Assembly (NCBI RefSeq): GCF_002760435.1
Contig: NZ_AUUU01000014.1
Location: 1 to 64,000, forward strand
Source of the DNA: Clostridium sp. LS
GTDB lineage: Bacteria > Bacillota > Clostridia > Clostridiales > Clostridiaceae
Reading direction: 5' to 3'
DNA length: 64,000 nucleotides
In this document: positions 8,804 to 18,168 of the stretch, piece by piece
Numbering within the stretch: position 1 is the first letter of the stretch
Layout: every line of letters begins with the position of its first letter
Notes under the pieces: model-generated
The model's input: the letters and a program-made list of their open reading frames with translations, nothing else
What the model was told of the DNA's origin: nothing
The model's database searches: none
Position numbers and translations under genes: made by a program

Positions 8804-9232
8804 ATGAAATTAGAGTTAACGGTATATGAATTAGGAAAAGCTTTAAAAAAATTAGAAGAAAAATATAAATTAGATGTCTTAATTAGATTGACCCTAAGTG
8901 GCGGATGGATGACAGTTACAGGTGAGGCCAATATATTGAAATTTCCAAATGAAGTGAAAGAAGGATGCAGTGGAAAGGGAAATAATATTATAGATATATT
9001 TGTTAAAAATGAAAATGATTCAGAAGGAATTACAGTAAAAATTACAGGAGCTAAAAATAAAAAGTTTAATATTGATATATCGAGTACTAGATATAAGGAG
9101 CTAAATACTAATAATTTAACTATTAATCAAATAAAAATAAATGAAAATCAAAGCAAATTAAGGATTGATGAAGATATCATTTTTACCATAGATGCACCTG
9201 CTGATGATATATTAAAGTTTATTGAAAGCTAA
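8804..9232 (+). CDS. Hypothetical protein (142 aa)
   Basis: No recognised domain. The product is soluble, lysine- and asparagine-rich and probably mixed alpha/beta; there is no signal peptide or membrane segment. GGAG precedes the ATG by eight bases. It sits between two very small genes, all in the same direction, with no clear terminator between them, so they may be co-transcribed. Confidence 0.7.
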   Translation: MKLELTVYELGKALKKLEEKYKLDVLIRLTLSGGWMTVTGEANILKFPNEVKEGCSGKGNNIIDIFVKNENDSEGITVKITGAKNKKFNIDISSTRYKELNTNNLTINQIKINENQSKLRIDEDIIFTIDAPADDILKFIES

Positions 9233-9305
9233 AACTGCTAATGAATAAAATATAACCAAGTACGCATACTATTATAGAGTGTTAAAGGAATAGGAGTGTG
9301 ATAAT

Positions 9306-9443
9306 ATGGATAATAGTATGAAAAGAAAGCATACCAATAAACATAAAACCTTAAATCATAATCCGCAAGCAGAAAGTGTGAAAGCAGTTTTTGGGGAACC
9401 AAAGGCTAAAGATTCTGAATTTATTCCAAGAACTTTTGATTAA
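9306..9443 (+). CDS. Small hypothetical protein (45 aa), possibly of the CPC_1213-like clostridial family
   Basis: ATG with AGGAG 12 bases upstream and 45 codons. The N-terminal third is very basic (MKRKHTNKHK) and the middle reads NHNPQAESVKAVFGEP. I have a vague memory of a short clostridial family with an 'NPQAESVRAVFG' core; that assignment is a recollection, not a search result. A clean terminator follows at 9479. Confidence 0.6.
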   Translation: MDNSMKRKHTNKHKTLNHNPQAESVKAVFGEPKAKDSEFIPRTFD

Positions 9444-9478
9444 ATTAAAAATAATTTAAATTAATAAAATAATGTAAT

Positions 9479-9517
9479 AAAGGCTATGGAGATTAAAATT
9501 CCATAGCCTTTATTTAT
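9479..9517 (+). terminator. Intrinsic terminator
   Basis: A 12-bp stem (9479-9490 with 9500-9511), a 9-nt loop and a following T-rich run. Confidence 0.85.
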
Positions 9518-9564
9518 CTTTTTATTAAATGCACATTAAAGAATAACTATTTTGAAAAAAGTAG

Positions 9565-9594
9565 TCATAATGTCTTTGTTTATCTGAATATATT
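9565..9594 (+). promoter_or_regulatory. Possible sigma-E-type sporulation promoter of prkA
   Basis: TCATAAT (9565-9571), 15-bp spacer, AATATATT (9587-9594) partly resembles the sigma-E consensus (-10 CATACAnT), but both consensus cytosines are missing. The homologous genes are sigma-E controlled in Bacillus (established). Weak match. Confidence 0.3.
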
Positions 9595-9620
9595 TTAGGT
9601 ATAAAGGAGGAGGAGTGTTT

Positions 9621-11549
9621 ATGAGTATGAACTTTAAAGAATTTATAGAAATAGATAGAGAAAGATATAACACCCAAAAATTCGAAGGAAATTTTTTAGA
9701 CTACTTAGAAATTGTTAGAGAGAATCCAGAAATAGTTAAACTTGCTCATAAGAGACTATATGAAATGATTATGAGTAAGGGAGTAGAAGAGTTAAAGGCA
9801 GAAGAGAACCCTAGAGTAAGAAAAATTTATGGAAATGATTTAATAAGAAGGTATGGTTTTTTTAGAGATGATTTTTTTGGAATTGATAAAGTTATAATGA
9901 AACTTGCTAGTTATTTTAAATCTGCAGCCATGAAAGGTGAAGAAGCAAGACAGGTTTTATATCTTGTCGGTCCAGTAGGAGCTGGTAAATCCTCAATAGT
10001 AGAGAGTTTAAAATCTGCTTTAGAAAGCTGTGAACCAGTCTTTTCGTTAAAGGGATGTCCTATGCATGAAGAACCGCTTCATTTGATTCCAAAGCATTTA
10101 AGACCTAAATTTGAGGAAATGCTTGGAGTGCAAATTGAGGGAGATTTATGCCCAGTATGCAGATATAGACTTATTCATGAACTTAAAGGAGTTTACGAAG
10201 ACTTTCCAGTTGAAAGAACAGGATTTTCTATTAGATCAAGAAAAGGAATTGGCGTAGTGCCTCCAGTTGATCCAAATAACCAAGATACTTCAATTTTAAC
10301 AGGATCAATTGATATTTCTAAAATGGACCTATATTCCGAAGATGATCCAAGAATTTTCTCTCTAAATGGAGCATTTGATGTTGGTAACCGTGGACTTGTA
10401 GAATTTATAGAGGTATTTAAAAATGATGTTGAATATCTTCATACAATAATTACTGCAACTCAAGAAAAATCAATACCATCACCAGGTAAAGGTTCAATGA
10501 TTTATTTTGACGGAGTTATAGTTGCCCATTCAAATGAAGCAGAATGGAATAAGTTTAAATCAGATCATACGAATGAAGCAATCTTAGACAGAATAGTAAA
10601 AGTTGAAGTTCCATATTGCTTAGAACTTGATGAAGAAGTAAAGATTTATGAAAAAATATTAAGAAAGAGTAATTTTAAAGCTCATATAGCACCACACACT
10701 ATTAAGATAGCAGCAATGTTTGCAATACTTTCAAGATTAGCACCTTCTGCCAAAGTGGATGCTATGACAAAACTTAAAATTTATAATGGAGAAGAAATTG
10801 TTGAAAAGGGAACAACTAAGAAAATTGACATTGGAGAACTTAGAGAAGAAGCAGGTCAATATGAAGGTATGAAAGGAATAAGTACAAGATTTATAATAAA
10901 GGCTATTGATAATGCTCTTTCTGAATCAGGCCAAGATTGCATAAATCCACTTAGTATAATGGAGAGCATAATTAAATCTGTAAAAGAACTTGATATTGCA
11001 GCTGATGATAAGAAGAAGTATTTAGGATTTATTCAAGACAACATTAGGAAAGAATATAATAAAATCCTTGAAAGAGAAATTACAAAAGCATTTATTCATT
11101 CTTTCAGAGAGCAAGCTGAGAGTTTATTTAACAATTATATAGATAATGCTGAGGCATATGTAAATAAGACAAAGATAAAAGATGTTTCAACTGGAGAAGA
11201 ACTAAATCCAGATGAAGAATTTATGAGAAGTATAGAAGAACAAATAGGAGTATATGCTGCGTCAGCTAAAGGCTTCAGATCTGATGTAACTTCATACATG
11301 TTCTATATAGTTAGAAATGGTGGAAAATTAGATTATACTTCTTACGAACCATTAAAAGAAGCTATAGAAAAGAAATTAACAGTATCGGTTAAAGATTTAT
11401 CTAGAATTATAACTAAATCAAAGGTTAGAGATAAAGAACAAGCTGAAAAATATGACTCTATGGTAGAAGAAATGAAAAGGAATGGATATTGTCTTCATTG
11501 TTGTGATGTAATTCTAAAATATGCTGCTAATAACTTATGGAGGGATTAG
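9621..11549 (+). CDS. prkA: PrkA family serine protein kinase/AAA+ protein
   Basis: 642 aa from this ATG; the strong AAGGAGGAGGAG site also allows the in-frame GTG at 9615. An N-terminal AAA+ module carries Walker A GPVGAGKSS (about 117-125), a PrkA_AAA region with a zinc-like CPMHEEPLH...CPVCRYR cysteine set, and a C-terminal PrkA kinase-like domain rich in helices. It was first described as a serine kinase and later as an ATP-dependent protease, and it is linked to sporulation or stress adaptation in other bacteria. It forms a tight operon with yhbH (8-bp gap) and spoVR, the usual conserved trio. Confidence 0.93.
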   Translation: MSMNFKEFIEIDRERYNTQKFEGNFLDYLEIVRENPEIVKLAHKRLYEMIMSKGVEELKAEENPRVRKIYGNDLIRRYGFFRDDFFGIDKVIMKLASYFKSAAMKGEEARQVLYLVGPVGAGKSSIVESLKSALESCEPVFSLKGCPMHEEPLHLIPKHLRPKFEEMLGVQIEGDLCPVCRYRLIHELKGVYEDFPVERTGFSIRSRKGIGVVPPVDPNNQDTSILTGSIDISKMDLYSEDDPRIFSLNGAFDVGNRGLVEFIEVFKNDVEYLHTIITATQEKSIPSPGKGSMIYFDGVIVAHSNEAEWNKFKSDHTNEAILDRIVKVEVPYCLELDEEVKIYEKILRKSNFKAHIAPHTIKIAAMFAILSRLAPSAKVDAMTKLKIYNGEEIVEKGTTKKIDIGELREEAGQYEGMKGISTRFIIKAIDNALSESGQDCINPLSIMESIIKSVKELDIAADDKKKYLGFIQDNIRKEYNKILEREITKAFIHSFREQAESLFNNYIDNAEAYVNKTKIKDVSTGEELNPDEEFMRSIEEQIGVYAASAKGFRSDVTSYMFYIVRNGGKLDYTSYEPLKEAIEKKLTVSVKDLSRIITKSKVRDKEQAEKYDSMVEEMKRNGYCLHCCDVILKYAANNLWRD

Positions 11550-11557
11550 GCTAAATT

Positions 11558-12730
11558 ATGGCAATATTTAGAGATTACACTAATAATCAAATTGATCACG
11601 ACAGGTCCATAGAAGATAGGAGAAGACATAGGCAACTTGTTGAAAAATCCATTAAAGAGAATTTAGGAGATATATTATCAGAAGAAAGCATTGTTGGAGA
11701 AAGTAAAAATAAAAAATTCAAAATACCTATTAAGGGTATTAAAGAATATCAATTTGTTTATGGGAAAAATTCTAGGGGTGTAGCCAGTGGCGTTGGAAAT
11801 GAAAAAAGAGGAGAGAAATTAGGATCTGGAAGTAAAAAAATAGCTAAAGGAAATCAAGGGGCAGGAAATGAAGAAGGTGATGATGTTTATGAAACTGAAA
11901 TCACTTTAGAAGAGTTAATGGATTATATTTCAGAAGATTTAAATTTACCTAATTTGGATCAAAAGAAATATTCAGAAATAGTTACTGAAACTACTGGCAA
12001 GAAACGAGGGTATCAAACTCATGGAATAAATCCGCGGCTTGCAAAAAAGAAAACCGTTATGTCAAAGCTTGCAAGAAAGCAGGCTAAGAAAAGAGCATTA
12101 AGGGAATTAGAATGTGAAGATGATTTAGAGAGATTTCCATTTAGGGAAGAGGACTTAAGGTACTATAGAGTTAAGTTAAAACCTAGAAAAGATAGTAATG
12201 CAGTAATGCTGTTTATTATGGATGCTTCTGGTTCAATGGATATTACTAAGAAATACTTGGCAAGATCATATTTTTTTGTGCTGGCAACTTTCTTAAAGAG
12301 AAAGTATAACAATATAGCATTTGAATTTATTTATCATACAACTGTTGCAAGACGTGTAGATGAATATGAATTTTTCCATAAATCTGAATCAGGCGGTACG
12401 TATATATCTAGTGGTATTAATGAAGCGCTAAAAGTAATCGAAGAAAAATATCCACCAGCAGCCTGGAATATATATAGCATTTATGCTAGTGATGGAGATA
12501 ATTGGTCCGAAGATAATGAAAGAGCAGTAATAGCAGTTAAAAATATATGTGAAATTAGTAATATGTTTGGATATGCAGAACTTTTACCATCCACATATAC
12601 AACTACAATGTATCATAAATTTAAGAAGGAAATTACAAATGATAAATTTGTTCCTGTAATTATAAAAGAGAAAAAAGATTTATGGGAGGCACTTAAGATT
12701 ATGCTTAGGAAGGAGTTAAAGGAGGAATAA
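11558..12730 (+). CDS. yhbH: YhbH/YeaH family protein (DUF444, vWA-like)
   Basis: 390 aa. The N-terminal half is basic and contains a glycine-rich low-complexity stretch (residues 72-106). The C-terminal half is a von Willebrand A-like domain with the MIDAS-type DASGSM at 222-227, SGGTYISSG (about 279-287) and [12 protein letters not shown]. It is the constant partner of PrkA and SpoVR; mutants of the homologue in Bacillus are impaired in sporulation (family knowledge). It lies only 4 bp before spoVR. Confidence 0.92.
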   Translation: MAIFRDYTNNQIDHDRSIEDRRRHRQLVEKSIKENLGDILSEESIVGESKNKKFKIPIKGIKEYQFVYGKNSRGVASGVGNEKRGEKLGSGSKKIAKGNQGAGNEEGDDVYETEITLEELMDYISEDLNLPNLDQKKYSEIVTETTGKKRGYQTHGINPRLAKKKTVMSKLARKQAKKRALRELECEDDLERFPFREEDLRYYRVKLKPRKDSNAVMLFIMDASGSMDITKKYLARSYFFVLATFLKRKYNNIAFEFIYHTTVARRVDEYEFFHKSESGGTYISSGINEALKVIEEKYPPAAWNIYSIYASDGDNWSEDNERAVIAVKNICEISNMFGYAELLPSTYTTTMYHKFKKEITNDKFVPVIIKEKKDLWEALKIMLRKELKEE

Positions 12731-12734
12731 GAAA

Positions 12735-14105
12735 TTGGAATATAGTTTTAGCGATGTTGAAGTTTGGAATGAGAAAATAGAGAAGAAGGTAAAAGAATAT
12801 GGATTAAATTGTTACCCTCAAGAATTTGAAATGATAAATTTTAATGAAATGATAGGGTATGAGGCTTACGTTGGAATGCCTTCAAGATACCCTCATTGGA
12901 GCTTTGGAAAATCATATGAAAAAAATAAAACTCTTTATTCTTTTAATCTTACAGGTCTTCCTTACGAAATGGTAATAAATTCAGATCCTTGTTTAGCATA
13001 CTTAATGAAGGATAATACATTATTATTGCAAATTTTAACAATGGCACACGTATATGGTCATAATGATTTTTTCAAAAATAATAGGTTATTTAAACAAGGA
13101 ACTAATGCAAGATATACTTTAGAAATGTTCAATTTAGATGCAAAAATAATAAGAGGGTATATTGATGATCCAAGCATAGGATATTCAGAAGTAGAAAGAA
13201 TATTAGATGCTGCTCATGCTATAAGATATCAAGCTAATAGGAATATTGGAGTACGAGAATTATCTAATAGTGAAATTAGAGAAAATATATTAAAGGAATA
13301 CGAAAACAAAAAAGAAAATAGAAGTATTTTAGACTCTTATGAAGAAATACAATTACCTGATTTAGAGAAAATTCCTTTAGAGCCTGTTGATGATATTATG
13401 GGATTTATAATTGAGTATGGTCAATTAGAAGAATGGCAAAAGACTATTTTAAGAATAGTTAAAAGAGAAACAGAATATTTTATTCCACAAATTGAAACTA
13501 AAATTATGAATGAAGGATGGGCAAGCTATACTCATTACAATATATTAAAGCAATTAGAACTTCCTCAAGAATTGCATCTCGAATTTTTAAAGAGGCATAA
13601 TGATGTAATAGCTCCTGCTATAGGTGGATTAAATCCTTATTATATCGGATTTAAAGTATTTGAAGATATAGAAAAAAGATATGGCAGAGAGAAAATATTT
13701 GAAGTTAGGGAGGTTGAAAGAGATTCTTCTTTCTTAAGACGTTATTTAACTAGAGAATTGTGTGAAGAATTAAACTTATTCCAATATAATGAAAGGACAT
13801 TCGATATTATTATTGAGGAAATATCAGATGAATCTGGTTGGAAAACCATAAGAGACACTTTAAGTTATACTGCAGGCATGGGAAATATACCATATATAAG
13901 GGTTGTAGACTTAAATAAAAAGAATTACACATTGACTCTAGAGAATGTTTTTGATGGAAGAGCTTTAGAGCTTTCTTATGCAAAGGAAACACTAAAATAT
14001 GTACAAGAATTGTGGGGGCATGATGTTAAGTTAATTACTAAATCAACAGATAAACAAGAAGTAACTTTAACTTGTACTCAGGATAAGAGAATAATTGTAT
14101 CATAA
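12735..14105 (+). CDS. spoVR: SpoVR family protein (spore cortex-associated)
   Basis: 456 aa. TTG start with GGAGG at 12721. It carries family blocks NEGWASYTHYNILKQL (about 257-272), a central WHYN-like segment and NPYYIGFKVFEDIEKRYG. In Bacillus subtilis SpoVR affects cortex formation; the biochemical function is not known. It closes the prkA-yhbH-spoVR operon and is followed by a short terminator. Confidence 0.92.
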   Translation: MEYSFSDVEVWNEKIEKKVKEYGLNCYPQEFEMINFNEMIGYEAYVGMPSRYPHWSFGKSYEKNKTLYSFNLTGLPYEMVINSDPCLAYLMKDNTLLLQILTMAHVYGHNDFFKNNRLFKQGTNARYTLEMFNLDAKIIRGYIDDPSIGYSEVERILDAAHAIRYQANRNIGVRELSNSEIRENILKEYENKKENRSILDSYEEIQLPDLEKIPLEPVDDIMGFIIEYGQLEEWQKTILRIVKRETEYFIPQIETKIMNEGWASYTHYNILKQLELPQELHLEFLKRHNDVIAPAIGGLNPYYIGFKVFEDIEKRYGREKIFEVREVERDSSFLRRYLTRELCEELNLFQYNERTFDIIIEEISDESGWKTIRDTLSYTAGMGNIPYIRVVDLNKKNYTLTLENVFDGRALELSYAKETLKYVQELWGHDVKLITKSTDKQEVTLTCTQDKRIIVS

Positions 14106-14138
14106 TAACCTTTAAAATTAATCTTTTCACTTACTTTA

Positions 14139-14170
14139 AAGAACTATATCATAGTGTATAGTTCTTATGT
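14139..14170 (+). terminator. Hairpin after spoVR
   Basis: A 10-bp stem (14139-14148 with 14157-14166) with a weak T tail. Confidence 0.6.
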
Positions 14171-14254
14171 TATCTTTGTATACGTAATAGTAACAAAATA
14201 AGCAGGAATGAATATTTTGTTAATGTAAGAAAGTATTGTTTTTAGGAGACAAAG

Positions 14255-14797
14255 ATGAACTTAAAAGGTAGTGAAACCGAGAAAAATTTATTTAAAACAT
14301 TTGCTGGAGAATCTAGGGCTAGAAATAAATATACATTTTATGCTGAAAAGGCAAGAGAAGAAGGATTTATGTATGTTGCAAATGTATTTGAGGAAACAGC
14401 AGGAAATGAAATGGCTCATGCTAGGGAGGTATACAGAAGATACTTAGGCAGAGTCTGCAGTACAAAGAATAATTTAATAGAATCTGCTCTTGGAGAATCA
14501 GAAGAAAATAGAGTTATTTATAAGGAGTTTGAAGAAACAGCAAGAGATGAAGGATTTGATGATATTGCTGATTTCTATAAGGAGCTTCAAGAAGTAGAAG
14601 GGCATCATAAGGAGAGATATTTAGATTTAGCTAAAAGATTAAAAGAAGGAAAAATGTTTAAAGCAGATAGAGAAGCAGAGTGGTTATGTTTAAATTGTGG
14701 ATATATTTATGAAGGTAAAGAAGCTCCTATGAGATGTCCATTATGCAGATATCCAAGATCATATTTTAGAAAATTATGCAATGAGGGTTGCAGGTAG
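14255..14797 (+). CDS. Rubrerythrin
   Basis: 180 aa. A ferritin-like diiron domain spans residues 1-140, with the carboxylate ligands in GESRARNKYTFYAEKA, NEMAHARE and EVEGHHKERY, and a C-terminal rubredoxin-like domain with CLNCGY and CPLCRYPRSYF supplies four cysteines for iron. Rubrerythrins reduce hydrogen peroxide in anaerobes. AGGAG precedes the ATG. Stand-alone or first of a small set with the two following unknown genes. Confidence 0.93.
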   Translation: MNLKGSETEKNLFKTFAGESRARNKYTFYAEKAREEGFMYVANVFEETAGNEMAHAREVYRRYLGRVCSTKNNLIESALGESEENRVIYKEFEETARDEGFDDIADFYKELQEVEGHHKERYLDLAKRLKEGKMFKADREAEWLCLNCGYIYEGKEAPMRCPLCRYPRSYFRKLCNEGCR

Positions 14798-14808
14798 GGG
14801 GCTGACGC

Positions 14809-15150
14809 ATGATTTATGAATATCCAGAAAACTTTGTAGTTCCTGTTGTTTATGATAAGAATTTAAATCAAATGAATAGAGACTGGGAATTTAAGTATAT
14901 GAAAGTTGATGAGTTATCGATTCCTCCTCAAGAAGTTGATGATATTAAGTTGTTTCATATGAATGAACCTTTACAAGATAAAGGTGAAAATTTTCTTGGT
15001 ATGAAAGAAAATAAAATGAAAAAAACTTGTAAAGAAAGTATGTATAATGACTGCAGCATACTTTATAAAGAGATAAATGATGAAGAAATAAAATGTATAT
15101 TAAAGGATATAGATAACGAGTATGCTAATAGTGAAACCATGAGAATCTGA
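14809..15150 (+). CDS. Hypothetical protein (113 aa)
   Basis: Soluble, acidic and without recognised motifs. It starts 11 bp after the rubrerythrin stop with GGGGGCTGA as ribosome site, so it is probably co-translated with it. Three cysteines lie in the C-terminal half (KKTCKESMYNDCSILY, EIKCIL). Function unknown. Confidence 0.7.
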   Translation: MIYEYPENFVVPVVYDKNLNQMNRDWEFKYMKVDELSIPPQEVDDIKLFHMNEPLQDKGENFLGMKENKMKKTCKESMYNDCSILYKEINDEEIKCILKDIDNEYANSETMRI

Positions 15151-15221
15151 TTTTAATTTGTAGATAAGGTTAGCTGGAAATATTTCACGGTGAATATATA
15201 AGATTAGTAGAGGAATGATTT

Positions 15222-15566
15222 ATGAAATTTGAAGATTTAGCCAAAAATCATTATCAAGATATAGATAATTTAAGTGCATTACTAAAAAATTATGTTGATG
15301 TTTATAGATTATTAATTGCAGGAGCATCAGAAATGTATTCTGTAAATTTAGCAAAAAAAAGTGAAGTTAGAAAAGCTTTAGAGAGAGCTGAGAATGTAGG
15401 AGAACTTATTGATAAACTCGTTTCCACATTAGATAGATGTGAGAGTGCATATTTGAAATATTGTAGGATTAAGAATGAGTATGTTAATGCAACTACAGAG
15501 AAAGACAAGATATTCACTGAAATAGATAATGAGCTAAGCTTTCAAAATTCAGAAAGAGAAGACTAG
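15222..15566 (+). CDS. Hypothetical helical protein (114 aa)
   Basis: Almost entirely predicted alpha-helical with heptad-like spacing of Leu/Ile/Val in residues 40-105, so a coiled-coil or helical bundle. AGGAAT precedes the ATG. It reads in the same direction as the rubrerythrin pair and ends in a bidirectional terminator shared with pssA. Not recognised. Confidence 0.7.
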   Translation: MKFEDLAKNHYQDIDNLSALLKNYVDVYRLLIAGASEMYSVNLAKKSEVRKALERAENVGELIDKLVSTLDRCESAYLKYCRIKNEYVNATTEKDKIFTEIDNELSFQNSERED

Positions 15567-15581
15567 AAATAAAATATTAAA

Positions 15582-15617
15582 AAACTCTGTCCCTCAAATA
15601 TAAGACAGAGTTTTTTT
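15582..15617. terminator. Bidirectional terminator between the helical protein gene and pssA
   Basis: A 10-bp stem (15582-15591 with 15604-15613), T-run on the plus strand and matching A-run for the minus strand. Confidence 0.85.
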
Positions 15618-15643
15618 GCGAAAAAATTCATAATCATTTCGCT

Positions 15644-16177
15644 TTAAAATTTCTTTAATTGAAGCTTACTTACCATCAAATATGAGCCAATTATCATTAA
15701 TATAACAACTGGGTAAATTAATGTTGACATTGGTAAATCAAGTCTAAGTATTATTAAAGAAAAAAGAGCCATAAAGCAGCCGACGATAGTTATTGGCACA
15801 CCAGTAAAGACACCATCAAACTGAGCAGTATTGAATCTAGCCAACCTATATGCACCGCATATTGGGAATAATAATAACACTACAAATCCTAGCAATCCAT
15901 TTGGACCAAAGGATTCAAGGTTAAATAATATATATACTAATATTGATGGAGCTACTCCAAATGAAACTAAATCAGCTAAGGAGTCTAACTCTTTGCCTAA
16001 CTCACTGGATACATTTAAAAAACGAGCTATTCTACCATCATACCTATCTACCAAACCAGCCAATAAAATGAATGCACCCGATATTGCATATTTTTCATTC
16101 ATTACAGATAATATAGATATAATTCCACAAGACAAATTAATAAAGGTAAATACATTAGGAATACAGCTTTTCCTCAT
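15644..16177 (-). CDS. pssA: CDP-diacylglycerol--serine O-phosphatidyltransferase
   Basis: 177-aa membrane enzyme with about five hydrophobic segments. The CDP-alcohol phosphotransferase signature D-G-x2-A-R-x8-G-x3-D-x3-D is complete in DGRIARFLNVSSELGKELDSLAD-like form (residues about 45-67). It makes phosphatidylserine from CDP-diacylglycerol and serine, the first step to phosphatidylethanolamine. RKSCIPNVFTFINLSCG at the start is typical of the type II enzyme. No psd gene is adjacent. Confidence 0.9.
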   Translation of the reverse strand: MRKSCIPNVFTFINLSCGIISILSVMNEKYAISGAFILLAGLVDRYDGRIARFLNVSSELGKELDSLADLVSFGVAPSILVYILFNLESFGPNGLLGFVVLLLFPICGAYRLARFNTAQFDGVFTGVPITIVGCFMALFSLIILRLDLPMSTLIYPVVILMIIGSYLMVSKLQLKKF

Positions 16178-16485
16178 AAAATCACTCCTAAAATTATAAA
16201 AAATACTTACAAAAAGTTATTATAACACATAATTCAAAATAATATAAGGTGTAAATAAACTTTAAGATTATATTAGGTTATCTAGTATCGACATTAAATT
16301 ATTATAATGATATAATAAAATTCGTTAAATAGCCAGTATATGTAATAAATTTTAAGAAATTTAATGTTTTTTTCAGCTTTAACAAGACAATTTAATTAAT
16401 ATTTATAAAAACTTTTGTAAGTTTATAATAATATGATAAAATTATGAATTTTTAATTAGTAAATTTATTGGAGGTAGGTTTATTT
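16178..16485. other. AT-rich intergenic region with divergent promoters
   Basis: About 300 bp between pssA and the lipid kinase. I see several TATAAT-like words (for example near 16304 and 16432) but no confident -35 partner, no stable hairpin and no small ORF with a ribosome site. Confidence 0.5.
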
Positions 16486-17364
16486 ATGAAAAAAGTAAGA
16501 TTCATATACAACCCATACTCAGGAGAAAATAGTATAATAAATGAATTAGATAATGTTATAAGATTACACCAAGAAATGGACTTAATAGTTGTTCCGTATA
16601 GAATACAAAAAGGAAAAGATTTAGCTGAATCATTAGATATAATTGATGAGACATATAGCTACATTTTAATTGCTGGCGGAGATGGTACTGTAGATTCTGT
16701 TGTAAATGCTATGAAAAGTAAGAATATAAATATTCCTATTGGAATATTACCAGTTGGAACCGCAAATGACTTTGGTAAGTTTATAAACATGCCTAATGAT
16801 ATACAAGAGGCATGTAGGCAAATACTAGATTCCAAACCAGTAGCTGTTGATGTTGGTAAAATTAACGATAAATATTTTGTGAATGTAGCCAGCTCAGGGC
16901 TTTTTACAGATGTATCACAAAAAACTGATGTAAACTTAAAAAACACAATAGGAAAATTGGCTTATTATTTAAAGGGACTTGAGGAATTGCCTAACTTTAG
17001 AAAACTAAAAATAAAATTACTATCTAAAAAGTGTAACTATGATGGAGAGATGTACTTACTTTTAGTATTCAATGGCCAAACAGCAGGTAATTTTAATTTA
17101 GCTACAGAAGCAGAAATTACAGATGGTAAATTAGACGTAATAATATTTAAGGCTATACAGATAATAGAATTAATACCGCTATTTATAAAACTTCTAAAAG
17201 GTGAACACTTAGATTCAGATAAAGTGGTTTACTTTAAAACAGATGATTTATATATTGAATCATCAGAAGATATAGTTACGGATATTGATGGTGAAAGAGG
17301 TCCTGATTTTCCACTAAGAATTCAATGTATTAAAGGTGGAATTAAACTTTTAGGAATAAAATAA
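16486..17364 (+). CDS. Diacylglycerol/lipid kinase family protein (YegS/DgkB type)
   Basis: 292 aa from this ATG; GGAGGT lies eight bases upstream, so the six-residue longer in-frame start is unlikely. The DAGK catalytic domain shows FIYNPYSGENS at the N-terminus, LIAGGDGTVDSVVNAM (nucleotide-binding GGDGT) and LPVGTANDFGKF. The C-terminal domain includes DIDGERGPDFP. It phosphorylates diacylglycerol or a related lipid at the membrane; the exact substrate is uncertain. Confidence 0.88.
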   Translation: MKKVRFIYNPYSGENSIINELDNVIRLHQEMDLIVVPYRIQKGKDLAESLDIIDETYSYILIAGGDGTVDSVVNAMKSKNINIPIGILPVGTANDFGKFINMPNDIQEACRQILDSKPVAVDVGKINDKYFVNVASSGLFTDVSQKTDVNLKNTIGKLAYYLKGLEELPNFRKLKIKLLSKKCNYDGEMYLLLVFNGQTAGNFNLATEAEITDGKLDVIIFKAIQIIELIPLFIKLLKGEHLDSDKVVYFKTDDLYIESSEDIVTDIDGERGPDFPLRIQCIKGGIKLLGIK

Positions 17365-17415
17365 GATATATAATAATAAATATAAGTAACAGGAATGTGG
17401 ATTGGAGCGTAGTTT

Positions 17416-18069
17416 GTGAACTTTGCATATTATTTACTTTTGTTACTTATAATTTTTTTTGCTATTTCGATTATAAAAAAGAATTTAGAAGTTTCACCAA
17501 AGAAAATAAAAATTTATTTAACTTTAGTTATTACATTATTTTTATTAAGGCATATTGCCCTATTTCTTTTGTGCATACTTAAGAATAGTACTGTAATATA
17601 TTATTTAAAACCAATGATATTTTTAAATCATTTAGCTATTCCGCTAATTGTACTAGCTATAACCTTCGTGTATTTACGCTCAGAAAAATTAAACTTTGGA
17701 GGAAGCTACGTTATTGCAGCAATAGTATGTGCAATATATGCTGCTATAATACAAAATTCTAAGATAACTGTTGAAGTGAATTACTTGTATGGGTTTATAT
17801 TAGAAATAGATAAGGGAACAATTCTGTTTTTATTTTCATTAATATTACTTGGCGCATTGTTAATATTAAATGTGCTGCTATTAGATAAACCATTTGTTAA
17901 TAAAAAAGGAATATGGTTTATAATTATTGCAATTTCAATAGTGATGCTAGAAGATATTATAATTTTAGGCGGAATAAAATTATTCCCTTATTCAGTAATA
18001 GGAGAAATGCTATTTTTAATTATTTTGGATTTTGTATTAAATGGGTTTAAGATATCTGCAAGAAAGTAA
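17416..18069 (+). CDS. Polytopic membrane protein, unknown function (217 aa)
   Basis: GTG start with TTGGAG upstream. Six to seven hydrophobic segments cover nearly the whole length, in the order N-terminal helix 1-20, then about 35-55, 70-85, 95-110, 130-155, 165-185 and 190-210. No family motif is recognised. It may be co-transcribed with the lipid kinase, 52 bp upstream. Confidence 0.7.
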   Translation: MNFAYYLLLLLIIFFAISIIKKNLEVSPKKIKIYLTLVITLFLLRHIALFLLCILKNSTVIYYLKPMIFLNHLAIPLIVLAITFVYLRSEKLNFGGSYVIAAIVCAIYAAIIQNSKITVEVNYLYGFILEIDKGTILFLFSLILLGALLILNVLLLDKPFVNKKGIWFIIIAISIVMLEDIIILGGIKLFPYSVIGEMLFLIILDFVLNGFKISARK

Positions 18070-18084
18070 ATATATAATACAAAA

Positions 18085-18132
18085 AAAGAATCTTCATAGC
18101 TATAAATATTAGCCTGTTGAAGATTCTTTTAT
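18085..18132. terminator. Bidirectional terminator between the membrane protein gene and the YgiQ gene
   Basis: A 12-bp stem (18085-18096 with 18118-18129), A-run before and T-run after it, serving the two convergent genes. Confidence 0.85.
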
Positions 18133-18168
18133 TATTTATAATTATAATCAATAATTACATTCTCTTTA

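Noticed and set aside
17397..17582. A 61-codon frame starting before the membrane-protein gene
   Set aside because: It overlaps the better-supported 217-aa membrane protein in another frame and lacks a ribosome site.
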